Assembly: GCA_902534675.1 (NCBI GenBank) | Contig: CACAQQ010000002.1 | Coordinates: 1 to 63,813 of the forward strand | Direction of reading: 5' to 3' | Length of the DNA stretch: 63,813 nucleotides | DNA from: an uncultured Prochlorococcus sp. | GTDB taxonomy: Bacteria > Cyanobacteriota > Cyanobacteriia > PCC-6307 > Cyanobiaceae | In this document: piece by piece, positions 48,364 through 57,453 of the stretch | How positions within the stretch are numbered: the first letter of the stretch is position 1 | Layout of the letters: each line of letters opens with the position of its first letter | The notes under the pieces: generated by a model | Told to the model about the DNA's origin: nothing | Database searches by the model: none | The model's input: only the letters and a program-made list of their open reading frames with translations | Position numbers and translations under genes: made by a program

Positions 48364-49326
48364 GTGAAGAAAAGAATTGGATTAGGTACTTGGTCTTGGG
48401 GGAATAAGCTTTTTTGGAATTACCAATCTTCAAATGACGATGATTTACGTGATACATACAACGAAGCTTTACGAAGAGGCTTTGATCTAATTGATACTGC
48501 AGATTCTTACGGTACTGGGAATCTTCAGGGTAGAAGTGAATTATTGATCGGCAAATTTTTACTAAATACTTCTTTAGCAAAGAAAAAAAGAATTCAAGTA
48601 GCAACCAAACTTGCACCTTATCCCTGGAGAATAGGTAATAGAGGTTTTAATAAACCTTTTTTGAAAAGTTTAGAAAGACTTAATAACAAATTAGATATAG
48701 TGCAATTACATTGGTCAACTGCAAAATATAATCCTTGGCAGGAATTAGGGCTTTTGAATAATCTTTGCGATTTAAAAGATCAAGGCTTTGATTTTCAAAT
48801 TGGCTTATCAAATGTAGGGCCTAAAAGATTGACGAAATTAATTAATTTCTTGGCAAAAAGAGATAAGCGCCTAAAAAGTGTTCAGATACAGTTTTCTTTG
48901 CTTGCTCCCGATTTAGGAAAACAATATCAGGTAAAAAAAATTTGCCAAGAAAATAATATTGATTGCTTTGCTTATAGTCCTTTGTCCTTTGGAATACTTT
49001 GTATTGATCCAGATAAAGAAGATAATAAAGAAAAAAGTTTTATTCGTAATGCTTTATTTGAAAACTATAAAAAATCAACATATGAATTGCGGAGGTGTTT
49101 AAAAAGAATTGCGAATAAAAGATCAGTTTCCCAAGCTCAAGTAGCAATTAATTGGTGTTGTTATCAAGGAACTATTCCACTAGTTGGAATGCGAAAAAAA
49201 TCTCAAGTTATAGATATATCGAATGTATTCAAATGGAATTTAAATAAAAATGAATTTAAAGTACTTCAGGAAGCTTCAAAAAATTGTTTAAAAAAAATGC
49301 CGAAAAATCCTTTTTCGAGTATTTAA
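48364..49326 (+). CDS. Aldo/keto reductase
   Basis: 320 residues, TIM-barrel NADPH-dependent oxidoreductase. GLGTWSWGNKLF near the N-terminus, DLIDTADSYGTG (catalytic Asp/Tyr), KLAPYPWR (catalytic Lys), and QLHWS (His region) are all readable. Start GTG at 48364. The substrate cannot be told from sequence. This gene is the first of the core genome on the right side of the island. Confidence 0.92.
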   Translation: MKKRIGLGTWSWGNKLFWNYQSSNDDDLRDTYNEALRRGFDLIDTADSYGTGNLQGRSELLIGKFLLNTSLAKKKRIQVATKLAPYPWRIGNRGFNKPFLKSLERLNNKLDIVQLHWSTAKYNPWQELGLLNNLCDLKDQGFDFQIGLSNVGPKRLTKLINFLAKRDKRLKSVQIQFSLLAPDLGKQYQVKKICQENNIDCFAYSPLSFGILCIDPDKEDNKEKSFIRNALFENYKKSTYELRRCLKRIANKRSVSQAQVAINWCCYQGTIPLVGMRKKSQVIDISNVFKWNLNKNEFKVLQEASKNCLKKMPKNPFSSI

Positions 49327-49334
49327 TAGAATTT

Positions 49335-49472
49335 TTAGGTAGATATATTTTTATTTTTTTTTATTTCAAAATCATTATTCCATAGTTCAGAAGGAAATTT
49401 TTTACCAGTGAATCTAATAACTTTAGGTTTAAGATTTATTATCAAGTCATTAAGTTTTTTATTCGGTTCCAT
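49335..49472 (-). CDS. Possible 45-residue microprotein
   Basis: Frame MEPNKKLNDL... to ...KNKNIST*, basic, with KPKVIRFTGKKFPSELW as the most protein-like part. No strong ribosome-binding site. It lies between the aldo/keto reductase and tmRNA genes in a 309-base stretch with no other gene. Real only if conserved in related strains. Confidence 0.35.
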   Translation of the reverse strand: MEPNKKLNDLIINLKPKVIRFTGKKFPSELWNNDFEIKKNKNIST

Positions 49473-49629
49473 TTTACAAGATTGGAGTTTTTAATAAGAT
49501 AAGTTAATTTAAAATTTATCTTCTCAGTATTTATACTTATAAAATTAAAAAAATTCTTTTTCATACAAGCACTTGCAGCAATATTTACACAGTAATAAAT
49601 TATCTATTACAAATTCTTAGTTATTTTTA

Positions 49630-49822
49630 AAGTGGAGTCCTTCCAGACTCCGCGTATCATTTGGTTGATAAGGCTGATATAACCCCATCTCCTTTAAGAT
49701 CAAGCAGCAACTGGTGCTGTTTGACGGGAGAAACTAACGATTTTGTTAGCGTTTGTGTTTTTGCTCTAACCGAGCCGGCTTCAGTCACCTTCCTTATGCC
49801 CCGTCGAAACCATTACAACCCC
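49630..49822 (-). ncRNA. ssrA: tmRNA coding piece (5' piece of permuted two-piece tmRNA)
   Basis: Starts GGGGTTGTAATGG at 49822 on the minus strand and contains GACGGGGC. The tag frame (49700-49750) encodes ANKIVSFSRQTAPVAA then TGA. A hairpin (GGAGTC/GACTCC) near 49634-49650 ends the piece. Rescues stalled ribosomes. The acceptor piece is encoded upstream on the same strand, so the gene is circularly permuted, as known in Prochlorococcus and marine Synechococcus. The exact 3' end is estimated. Confidence 0.9.
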
Positions 49823-49828
49823 AAATAG

Positions 49829-49905
49829 TGGAGTTGAGCGGAATCGAACCGCTGTCCGAAACATCGGTTGAGATCACCTAGTCCAATTGGACATTTATAT
49901 TCTGA
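49829..49905 (-). ncRNA. ssrA: tmRNA acceptor piece (3' piece)
   Basis: T-arm CGGTTCGATTCCG and acceptor strand CAACTCC with discriminator A at 49829. CAACTCC pairs with GGGGTTG of the coding piece, leaving G3-U70, the alanine identity element. The CCA end is not encoded (CTA follows). The 5' boundary near 49905 is approximate. A 6-base spacer (49823-49828) between the pieces is removed by processing. Confidence 0.85.
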
Positions 49906-49952
49906 CAGGCAAAATGAGTATTGAATAGTTTTTTTATTAAGTTTTATCGTAT

Positions 49953-51077
49953 ATGAATGTAGTTGCATCAGCTCCAGAGGGACTAGAGAAATCATTAGCT
50001 GAGGAAATTTCAAATTTAGGTGGTTTTAATATTAATACTTATAAAAGATTTATTAATTTTGAATGTGATTTTGAAACTTTTTATAGAGTTCATTTCTATT
50101 CCAGATTAGCCTTTCGTTTTTATAGAGAAATTGCAAGTTTTAATTGCTATGACAAACAATCTTTATATGAGGGCGTTAGAGATTCATTTGATTGGTTAAA
50201 TTGGTTGCACTTTGAAAAAACGTTTAATGTTCAAGTAACTGGGAGAACATCTTCTTTAAGTCATACACATTTCACTGCTCTTGAAGTGAAAAATTCTATA
50301 ACTGATTTGCAACAGGCAGTTTGGAATAAAAGATCAAATATTTCTTTAGATAATCCTGATTTTATAATTCATCTTCATTTAAATAATAATAAAGCAATTA
50401 TCAGTCTTCAAAGTAGTTTGGAAAGCTTGCACAAACGAGGCTATAGACCGGCAGTTGGAAATGCTCCATTAAAAGAAAATTTAGCTTCTGGATTGATAAA
50501 TATGACTCAATGGAACGGCAAAGTTCCATTAATTGATTTTATGTGCGGCTCAGGAACTTTTTTAATTGAGGCAGTAAACCAATTTCTAAAAGTTCCCATA
50601 AATATTGATCAAGTATATCTTTTTGAGAATTGGTTAGACTTTAGGAAAGATATTTACCTTAATGAGAAAAATAAGGCAAAAAATAAAGTTATAAATTATG
50701 AAAAATTACCAAAAATAATAGGCTGTGAAATTAATAAAAAGGTTTTTGAGCAGGCTAATGTAAACATATCATTGGCTGGACTTGAAAATTATATTGAACT
50801 TATAAATAATGATTTTTTAGCACTCCAATTAAAATGTATACCTGGGATCATTTTATGTAATCCTCCATACGGCAAAAAATTAGGCGATGAAAATGAATTG
50901 ATTAGTTTATATGAACAAATGGGAGGATTCCTAAAGAATAATTTTTCAGGTTGGGAATTTTGGCTGCTAAGTGGAAATCCAAAACTAACAAAATATTTGA
51001 AAATGAAATCTTCATTGAAAATTCCCGTCAGTAATGGTGGGATAGATTGTAGATGGATAAAGTATTTAATAAGGTAA
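49953..51077 (+). CDS. Putative RNA methyltransferase (RlmL-like N-terminal half)
   Basis: 374 residues. A THUMP-like N-terminal region (about 1-155) precedes a Rossmann methyltransferase domain with the SAM motif PLIDFMCGSGTFLIEA and the catalytic NPPY as LCNPPYGKKLGDE. Members of this family make m2G in 23S rRNA. It lacks the second (RlmK) domain of the fused E. coli protein. ATG at 49953, 48 bases past the tmRNA acceptor piece, divergent from it. Confidence 0.9.
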   Translation: MNVVASAPEGLEKSLAEEISNLGGFNINTYKRFINFECDFETFYRVHFYSRLAFRFYREIASFNCYDKQSLYEGVRDSFDWLNWLHFEKTFNVQVTGRTSSLSHTHFTALEVKNSITDLQQAVWNKRSNISLDNPDFIIHLHLNNNKAIISLQSSLESLHKRGYRPAVGNAPLKENLASGLINMTQWNGKVPLIDFMCGSGTFLIEAVNQFLKVPINIDQVYLFENWLDFRKDIYLNEKNKAKNKVINYEKLPKIIGCEINKKVFEQANVNISLAGLENYIELINNDFLALQLKCIPGIILCNPPYGKKLGDENELISLYEQMGGFLKNNFSGWEFWLLSGNPKLTKYLKMKSSLKIPVSNGGIDCRWIKYLIR

Positions 51078-51078
51078 T

Positions 51079-51480
51079 TTATTTTTTGCCTAAAACTGCT
51101 TTTGTTGTCTTGCCTAAACCCTCTAATGTTTGTGGAAGATAAGGTCCTTTGGCTAATTTCCCCCCAAGCTTTAAACTTAAGCCTGCAAGAAATAAATCGA
51201 TAAATATTATGAGTAATAAATTATATTCAATATTCCAGTTATTATATTTTGTGAGAAAAAGATAAAAAATAATATGGATGCAAATTAGTACTAATAATAA
51301 TAATGTGCTGCCAATTGCCAAAAATATTCCACCACTAATTATTCTTCTTTTTTCTCTATCAACTTCTTGAAGAGCTATTCTTACATGCAAATCCATCACT
51401 GAACTTGCGATCGCTGAAATTCTGGAGGCGGTATTCGCAAAGTTTTTATTTTTCGGTTTTTCCATATTATTTTCTGCCAC
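51079..51480 (-). CDS. YqjE/holin-superfamily-like membrane protein
   Basis: 133 residues with two hydrophobic spans (about 48-72 and 84-102) and an N-terminal amphipathic region, the pattern of the phage-holin/YqjE-like DUF1469 family. Despite the family name, no phage genes lie near it. It overlaps the upstream gene by 14 bases and forms a pair with it. Probably a stress-associated inner-membrane protein; function unproven. Confidence 0.72.
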   Translation of the reverse strand: MAENNMEKPKNKNFANTASRISAIASSVMDLHVRIALQEVDREKRRIISGGIFLAIGSTLLLLVLICIHIIFYLFLTKYNNWNIEYNLLLIIFIDLFLAGLSLKLGGKLAKGPYLPQTLEGLGKTTKAVLGKK

Positions 51481-51928
51481 TGTTTAGGAGAGTTCCTATT
51501 AGTAAACCAATACCAGCAGCAATAGCAATAGATAATAGTGGTTTTTTTCTAATTGGGCTTTCTATTTTTGGTCTAAGAGTATTGTTAAGTTCTTCTAATA
51601 ACTCTTCTAATTGATTTTCAATAGGTTCAATTTTTTCTGATATCTCCCAATTGTTTTCCTTTATTGAATCAATGATTTCAAAAAGTTGACGTTTTGTTCC
51701 AATTGCAGAGGTTCCACTATGGCTAGCTATTACTTCAACTAATTCATCAATACTCCCCTTAGTTGCTTCAAGGGTTTGTTGTGCAATGGCAGGCCATTTT
51801 TCTTTTATTAAAGGGATTAAACTATCAATTTTCTCAAGTAACCATTTTTCCGAGATAACTTCTTGTTCAGGAAGTTTAGAGTTACCTTCTTTTTCTTCTA
51901 CTTCTTTGGGAGGATTGTAAGTCTCCAT
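51467..51928 (-). CDS. YqjD/ElaB-like protein
   Basis: 153 residues. A long acidic, probably coiled-coil body (residues 20-125) ends in a C-terminal anchor with PLLSIAIAAGIGLLIGTLL, the signature of YqjD/ElaB (DUF883-type) proteins that tether ribosomes or other cargo to the membrane in enterobacteria. Coupled with the next gene by a 14-base overlap, as yqjD-yqjE are in E. coli. Function in cyanobacteria unknown. Confidence 0.72.
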   Translation of the reverse strand: METYNPPKEVEEKEGNSKLPEQEVISEKWLLEKIDSLIPLIKEKWPAIAQQTLEATKGSIDELVEVIASHSGTSAIGTKRQLFEIIDSIKENNWEISEKIEPIENQLEELLEELNNTLRPKIESPIRKKPLLSIAIAAGIGLLIGTLLNSGRK

Positions 51929-52114
51929 TATTTATACTTATTTATTTAAGATTAGACCCTATTATCTTAATTTGAAACCCTTATCTAAAGAATTGTGCGA
52001 TTTATAAAAATTAAAACATATAAAAGTTTATTTACATTTCATTTATCTACGCTTTTCTGCAAGAAGGTTTTGTTAAGCTATTACTGAATTTATTAAAAGA
52101 GTTTAAATTTCATC

Positions 52115-52252
52115 ATGGATATTACATTTGCATCATTAATTTTTGCATCTCGCACAATTCCTACAGATTTTGGATTAGTAGCTGCAGCTATTGCTGGAGC
52201 TGGAAGTTTGCTATTCATTGCTTTAAGATTTGTTCCTGATGCTAGTAATTAA
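52115..52252 (+). CDS. 45-residue single-span membrane protein
   Basis: Frame MDITFASLIFASRTIPTDFG... to ...RFVPDASN*, starting 187 bases right of the YqjD-like gene. One clear membrane span (about residues 19-39, GLVAAAIAGAGSLLFIALRF). Size and composition are like small photosystem or cytochrome b6f subunits, but it matches none that I recognise. No strong ribosome-binding site. Confidence rests on composition. Confidence 0.55.
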   Translation: MDITFASLIFASRTIPTDFGLVAAAIAGAGSLLFIALRFVPDASN

Positions 52253-52334
52253 AAAATAGGAAACATCTTTAAAAAATATATCTTTATCTCAACTTTGTTT
52301 TGAAAATAGATCCAATTTATTTATCAACTAGATA

Positions 52335-52697
52335 ATGAATAAATGGGTTTTGCTTGAACATAAAGTTTATTCTTCTAACTCTTTTGATATTCATTTTGAT
52401 TTTCTTGTTGAAAATGGAATAGATTGCTTAACTTGGAAATTTTTAAAACTACCTATATTAAATCAAGCTTCTATAGAAATTTATAAGCAGCCAAATCATA
52501 GAATTATATGGTTATCACGGATTGAACATGAACTTTCTGATAGTAGAGGTTTTGTAAAAAGAATTGATCATGGAATATTTAAAAACGTTTCTGATAAATT
52601 GGACTCTGAATATTATCGATTCATTTTGGATGGTCAACTTCTTAATGGTTTGTTCGAAATTTCGCCTAATTCTTGTAGATTGAGCAAAAATTATTAA
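52335..52697 (+). CDS. LigD 3'-phosphoesterase-like domain protein
   Basis: 120 residues. WVLLEHKVYSSNSFDIHFDFLVENGIDCLTWKF and RIEHELSDSRGFVKRIDHGIF follow the order of the LigD phosphoesterase domain (H-x-DF...TW...H). No ligase or polymerase domain accompanies it. Such stand-alone versions occur in diverse bacteria and are mostly uncharacterised. If active it would trim 3' phosphates or ribonucleotides at DNA ends. It lies directly before smc, the only DNA-maintenance neighbour. Confidence 0.6.
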   Translation: MNKWVLLEHKVYSSNSFDIHFDFLVENGIDCLTWKFLKLPILNQASIEIYKQPNHRIIWLSRIEHELSDSRGFVKRIDHGIFKNVSDKLDSEYYRFILDGQLLNGLFEISPNSCRLSKNY

Positions 52698-52773
52698 TAT
52701 TCATTTATAAATAAACGTAATATTTCTATTGAGAATTTTTGCAAATTAGTTATTCTTATTTAGTTATTGAGAC

Positions 52774-55700
52774 TTGAGATTGGTACATATCAATCAGGTC
52801 GAGTTTGAAAATTTTAAATCTTTTGGGGGAAATGTAAAAATACCTCTTGAAGAGGGTTTTACAGTGGTTACGGGTCCTAATGGTTCTGGGAAAAGTAATA
52901 TTTTAGATGGAATTTTATTCTGTTTAGGTCTAGCTAATAGTAGAGGGATGAGGGCTGAAAGATTACCAGATCTAATAAATAACTCCAAAGTTAAAGAGGG
53001 TAAGTCATCAGAAACATCTGTATCGGTAAAATTTAATATTCATGATTGGTCTCCCAGAGAAGACTTCCCTCCTTTGGAACTAGAAGAAGAAGAAATTGCA
53101 CTTAATAAAGGTCAAAAAGAATGGGTAGTTTCTAGAAAATTAAGGCTTATGCCAGGTGGTTCTTATGCGTCTACTTATACTTCTGATGGAAAACAATGTA
53201 CCTTGCAACAAATACAGAGAATATTAAGAGATATTAGTGTTGATCCTGAGGGCAGCAATGTTGTTATGCAGGGTGATGTAACAAGAATAGTATCAATGAA
53301 TAATAAGGAGAGGAGAAATCTTATTGATGAATTAGCAGGAGTCGCACTTTTTGATACAAGAATAGAACAAACTAATGCAAAATTAAATGACGTTTTCGAA
53401 AGACAAGAAAGATGTGAAATTTTAGAAAATGAATTGCAATCTAGTAAAAATAAGCTTGAAAAAGAATGTGAAAAAGCAAAGCGATATAAAGAGTTAAAGG
53501 CAAAACTGCTGAAAATAATGGAATTAGAGAAAGTTCTTATTTTTGATAAACAAGTTAAGCATGTTGAATCTATAGAGAAAAAAGAAACTGAAATTGAAAA
53601 AAATAAAATATTATTTAATGAACAAAAAGATTCTATTAATAAAGAAATATCAGTCTTAGAACGCGCTTTGAAAATTCTGGTGGCTGAGCTAAAGGAGAAA
53701 GGAGAGGATACTTTGATAAAAGTGAATTCTGATATTGGAAGTATTAACTCTAGCTTGAGAGAACTTGATAGGATATCAAGTTTGAATAAAGAAGAGGGTA
53801 TTAAATTACAAAATCAGAGAGATGAAATTGCAATATCTAAGAGGAATATCGAGTCAGAAAAAATGAGACAAGAAAATTTTGATGATAATTTCTTAAATAA
53901 ATTAAACTCGCAAATTGACGATTTCACACTAAAACATAAATTATCAAGAAAAAAACTTTCTGACGCAGCGGGAGAATCTGGAGAATTCTCAAAACAAAGT
54001 ATCAAATTAAATGCGGAGCTTGAAAGTATAAAAAATAAAATTAATCCTTTGGAAATAAAAAAAAGGAAAGTTGAAGAAGAAATGATTCAAAATAATATTC
54101 AAAAAGATGCAATATCTGCGCAGATCGATACTTTAAATGTAGAGAAGAAGAAACTTTTAGAGGGCAATCAAAGAAAAAATGAGACATCCAACAAAAATAA
54201 AAATAACTTGGCAAGTAATAGCTCGGAAATTAATTCTTTAAAAAATGAAATTGATTTATTAAACAAAACTAAAATAAGGCTAAATAAAGAGCAGTTAAGG
54301 CTTGAAAAGGATTTATCTAGATTCGAAAGTAGAAAGGAAGCTTTAAATGAATCCAGGGGTTCATACGCACTTAGAATTCTTTTAGAAGCAGGGTTAGAGG
54401 GTATTCATGGTTATGTAGCTCAACTTGGAGAGGTCAGTGAGAAAAATAGATATGCATTAGAAATTGCAGCTGGAAATAGACTCGGACAAATTGTTGTTGA
54501 CAATGATCATATTGCAGCTAAAGCAATTGAAATTCTTAAAAAGAAGAAAGCGGGAAGATTAACTTTTTTACCTTTAAATAGAATTAAAAGTCAAAAGAAG
54601 AATTATGCAATTACAAGGTTTGAAAATAATAGAGAGCATGGATTTGTTGATAAAGCCATTAATCTAATTACTTTTGATGAAGTTTATTCAGATGTTTTTA
54701 GATATGTGCTTGGAGATACTTTGGTTTTTTCAGACTTAGCATCAGCTAGGTTATCTAAACAAAAAAGTAGGTTGGTTACTTTAAGTGGTGAATTATTAGA
54801 AGCAAGTGGTGCAATTACAGGAGGCAGTAAGTTAAATAAAGATTTAGCTTATAAATTTGGTACTCATAATGATCTTGATGACTCTAGTCCTATTAAAGAA
54901 AGATTGTTGGTTATTGAAGAAGCTTTAAAAGAGTCAAATAATGATTTGATTATAAAAAATAATAGACTCAATAATTTAAATTCTAACCGCAGTAAAATAA
55001 TTGAGGATTGTGCTTCATTTAATAAAGAAATTGAAGTAAATAAAAATTCTCTTCAAGTTGTCATGAAAAGAATTGAGGATTTCAAATCGACTTTAAATAA
55101 ACTTGATGATAATAATAATTTAATAGTTGGGGAGTTAGACCGTTTAAAAAATGAATTGAAGCCTCATTATGATAAATGTGATCAATTGCAAATCATTATT
55201 CAGAAAAATTATGAAAAAAATCAAAAATCATCATTAATAGCTTTTAATAACGATTTTAATAATCTTGATAAAAAACTTGAATTACTTATTAATGAGAGAG
55301 ATACATTACTAGATAAGAAAAATCAATTTGCTTTAAATAAAGAGCGTATCAATAATTCATTAAAAATTATATTATTACAAGAAAAAAACTTGCAGGAATC
55401 TATCAAAGACCTTGCAATTGCTCATACTGAATGGATAGAAAAAAGAGATAAATTTAAAAAAGATCTTTTAGTTCTGGATAATCAAAAAAGTTCCCTAGAG
55501 AAGGATTTAGGTTTATTGAGAAGGAAAAGAGATGAATTAAACTCATCAATTTCAAATAAAAGGCAAGAATATAATAACTATCTATTAAAGTTGGAATACC
55601 TTGAAAGGGACATGAATTCTCTTAAAGAAGAGATAAGGTGCGAGAAAATAAAATTAGAAAATTATAAAAAAGATTTACCTAAACCTTCCCCGAAGTTTGG

Positions 55701-56364
55701 AGAATATGAAGGGAAGAGTCTTGAATCTTTGCAATCAGAAATCTCTATTGTAAATGCAAAATTACAAAGCTTAGAACCTGTTAATATGTTGGCTCTTGAT
55801 GAATTAGAAGAATTAATTGAGAGATTAAATGGTTTAAGAGAAAAATTAGTAATACTATCGAATGAAAGATCTGAATTATTGCTGAGAATAGAAACTGTAT
55901 CTACTATGCGTCAGGAGGCTTTTATGCAAGCATTTGTAGAAGTTGATAAACACTTTAGAGAAATTTTTGCAAATTTATCTGATGGAGATGGTTTCCTTCA
56001 ACTTGAAAATCATAATTCTCCTTTGGAAGGAGGCTTAACTTTAGTTGCTCATCCTAAGGGGAAAAATGTAAGAAGATTAGCTTCTATGTCGGGTGGGGAA
56101 AAATCATTAACTGCTTTAAGTTTTTTGTTTGCTTTGCAAAAATATAAACCTTCGCCTTTTTATGCGTTAGATGAGGTTGATAGCTTTTTAGATGGCATAA
56201 ATGTTGAGAGGTTATCAAAATTAATATCTAATCAGTCATCAAATGCTCAATTTATAGTTGTTAGTCATAGAAGGCCTATGATTGGTGCGTCTGAACGAAC
56301 AATTGGTGTTGCCCAAGCAAGAGGTGCCAATACTCAAGTTGTTGGGTTACCAAATGCTGCATAA
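52774..56364 (+). CDS. smc: Chromosome segregation ATPase SMC
   Basis: 1196 residues, complete. N-terminal ATPase half with Walker A GPNGSGKSN (about residue 35), long coiled coil (about 170-510), globular hinge (about 520-660, AGLEGIHGYVAQLG...GRLTFLPL), second coiled coil, and the C-terminal ABC-type ATPase half with signature MSGGEKSLTALS and Walker B FYALDEVDSFLD. Organises and segregates the chromosome together with ScpA/B, which are not in the window. Start TTG at 52774 (no usable ATG before the conserved VHINQVEFENFKSF). Confidence 0.96.
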   Translation: MRLVHINQVEFENFKSFGGNVKIPLEEGFTVVTGPNGSGKSNILDGILFCLGLANSRGMRAERLPDLINNSKVKEGKSSETSVSVKFNIHDWSPREDFPPLELEEEEIALNKGQKEWVVSRKLRLMPGGSYASTYTSDGKQCTLQQIQRILRDISVDPEGSNVVMQGDVTRIVSMNNKERRNLIDELAGVALFDTRIEQTNAKLNDVFERQERCEILENELQSSKNKLEKECEKAKRYKELKAKLLKIMELEKVLIFDKQVKHVESIEKKETEIEKNKILFNEQKDSINKEISVLERALKILVAELKEKGEDTLIKVNSDIGSINSSLRELDRISSLNKEEGIKLQNQRDEIAISKRNIESEKMRQENFDDNFLNKLNSQIDDFTLKHKLSRKKLSDAAGESGEFSKQSIKLNAELESIKNKINPLEIKKRKVEEEMIQNNIQKDAISAQIDTLNVEKKKLLEGNQRKNETSNKNKNNLASNSSEINSLKNEIDLLNKTKIRLNKEQLRLEKDLSRFESRKEALNESRGSYALRILLEAGLEGIHGYVAQLGEVSEKNRYALEIAAGNRLGQIVVDNDHIAAKAIEILKKKKAGRLTFLPLNRIKSQKKNYAITRFENNREHGFVDKAINLITFDEVYSDVFRYVLGDTLVFSDLASARLSKQKSRLVTLSGELLEASGAITGGSKLNKDLAYKFGTHNDLDDSSPIKERLLVIEEALKESNNDLIIKNNRLNNLNSNRSKIIEDCASFNKEIEVNKNSLQVVMKRIEDFKSTLNKLDDNNNLIVGELDRLKNELKPHYDKCDQLQIIIQKNYEKNQKSSLIAFNNDFNNLDKKLELLINERDTLLDKKNQFALNKERINNSLKIILLQEKNLQESIKDLAIAHTEWIEKRDKFKKDLLVLDNQKSSLEKDLGLLRRKRDELNSSISNKRQEYNNYLLKLEYLERDMNSLKEEIRCEKIKLENYKKDLPKPSPKFGEYEGKSLESLQSEISIVNAKLQSLEPVNMLALDELEELIERLNGLREKLVILSNERSELLLRIETVSTMRQEAFMQAFVEVDKHFREIFANLSDGDGFLQLENHNSPLEGGLTLVAHPKGKNVRRLASMSGGEKSLTALSFLFALQKYKPSPFYALDEVDSFLDGINVERLSKLISNQSSNAQFIVVSHRRPMIGASERTIGVAQARGANTQVVGLPNAA

Positions 56365-56409
56365 ACACACTTTTTTAAATTTATACGTCAGAATGATAGA
56401 AATATATCT

Positions 56410-57450
56410 ATGAGTTTGTCTAACACATCTGCAAATAATCGTCCTAATTCTGTTCCTAGAGAACGTTTATGGTTAAGGTCAGAATTGATGGGAACACAAG
56501 TTATTACCACTGATACTGGGAAGCGTTTAGGCGTAGTTGGAGAAGTTGTTGTTGATATTGATAGAAGAGAGGTAGTTGCGTTGGGACTTAGAGATAATCC
56601 ACTTACAAGATTTTTGCCAGGTTTGCCTAAATGGATGCCCTTAGAAAGTATAAAGCAAGTTGGAGATGTCATATTAGTTGACTCCTTAGATTCTTTGAGT
56701 GAAAACTTTTCTCCAGAAAGATATATAAAGGTAATTAATTGTCAGGTAATTACAGAATCTGGACAACTTATAGGACGAGTCCTAGGTTTTTCTTTTGATA
56801 TCGAGACGGGGGATTTAATTTCTCTAGTCACGGGAGCGGTTGGTGTTCCACTTTTAGGAGAGGGAGTTTTAAGTACTTGGGAAATTCCTGTTGAGGAAAT
56901 TGTAAGTAGTGGTACTGATAGGATTATTGTTTATGAAGGTGCTGAAGAGAAATTGAACCAATTAAGTAGCGGACTACTTGAGAAACTGGGAGTAGGAGGT
57001 TCTTCATGGGATGAAAGAGAAGCAAATGGATACTCAGCAAATCTTGTACCAGTTGCGAATCAGTTGCTATCTGGTTCGGAATCAGAACAGCAAAATAATT
57101 TAATTGAAGAATATGAAGAAATTGTTGAACAAGATGATTATGAAGAGGACTATGAAGATGAACTTGAATATGTTGAAATAAAGAGTTCTTCAAAGGAAAC
57201 AAATAATAGAAAAAAGTTATATATGGAAAATGATTTTTCTGATCAGAACGAAAATCAAAATAGCATAAATCAAATGGAGGAAGTAAAGAATATTGATTTT
57301 AATCAGAAGAAACAATCAAATACTAATTTAGCTTCGAAAAGACCAATTCAAAATGCAACAGAAACTTTAGATATTGAACCATTAGATACAAAAGATTTAG
57401 TTAATGATAATAAAAAGTCCAAAAATTTTGAAATTGATGATCCCTGGTAA
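56410..57450 (+). CDS. PRC-barrel domain protein with acidic tail
   Basis: 346 residues. Two PRC-barrel domains are readable (about 20-85, with LGVVGEVVVDIDRREVVALGL, and 105-175, GRVLGFSFDIETGDLISLV). The C-terminal 150 residues are acidic and low-complexity (EYEEIVEQDDYEEDYEDELEY). PRC-barrel proteins act in RNA processing or photosynthetic membrane assembly; the partner is unknown. 45 bases after smc, same strand. Probably cytosolic or membrane-associated. Confidence 0.8.
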   Translation: MSLSNTSANNRPNSVPRERLWLRSELMGTQVITTDTGKRLGVVGEVVVDIDRREVVALGLRDNPLTRFLPGLPKWMPLESIKQVGDVILVDSLDSLSENFSPERYIKVINCQVITESGQLIGRVLGFSFDIETGDLISLVTGAVGVPLLGEGVLSTWEIPVEEIVSSGTDRIIVYEGAEEKLNQLSSGLLEKLGVGGSSWDEREANGYSANLVPVANQLLSGSESEQQNNLIEEYEEIVEQDDYEEDYEDELEYVEIKSSSKETNNRKKLYMENDFSDQNENQNSINQMEEVKNIDFNQKKQSNTNLASKRPIQNATETLDIEPLDTKDLVNDNKKSKNFEIDDPW

Positions 57451-57453
57451 TTG

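Noticed and set aside
49829-49905. tmRNA acceptor piece as the island attachment site
   Set aside because: No second copy of its T-arm/acceptor sequence was found near 41.8 or 48.2 kb, and the island ends about 1.4 kb before it.
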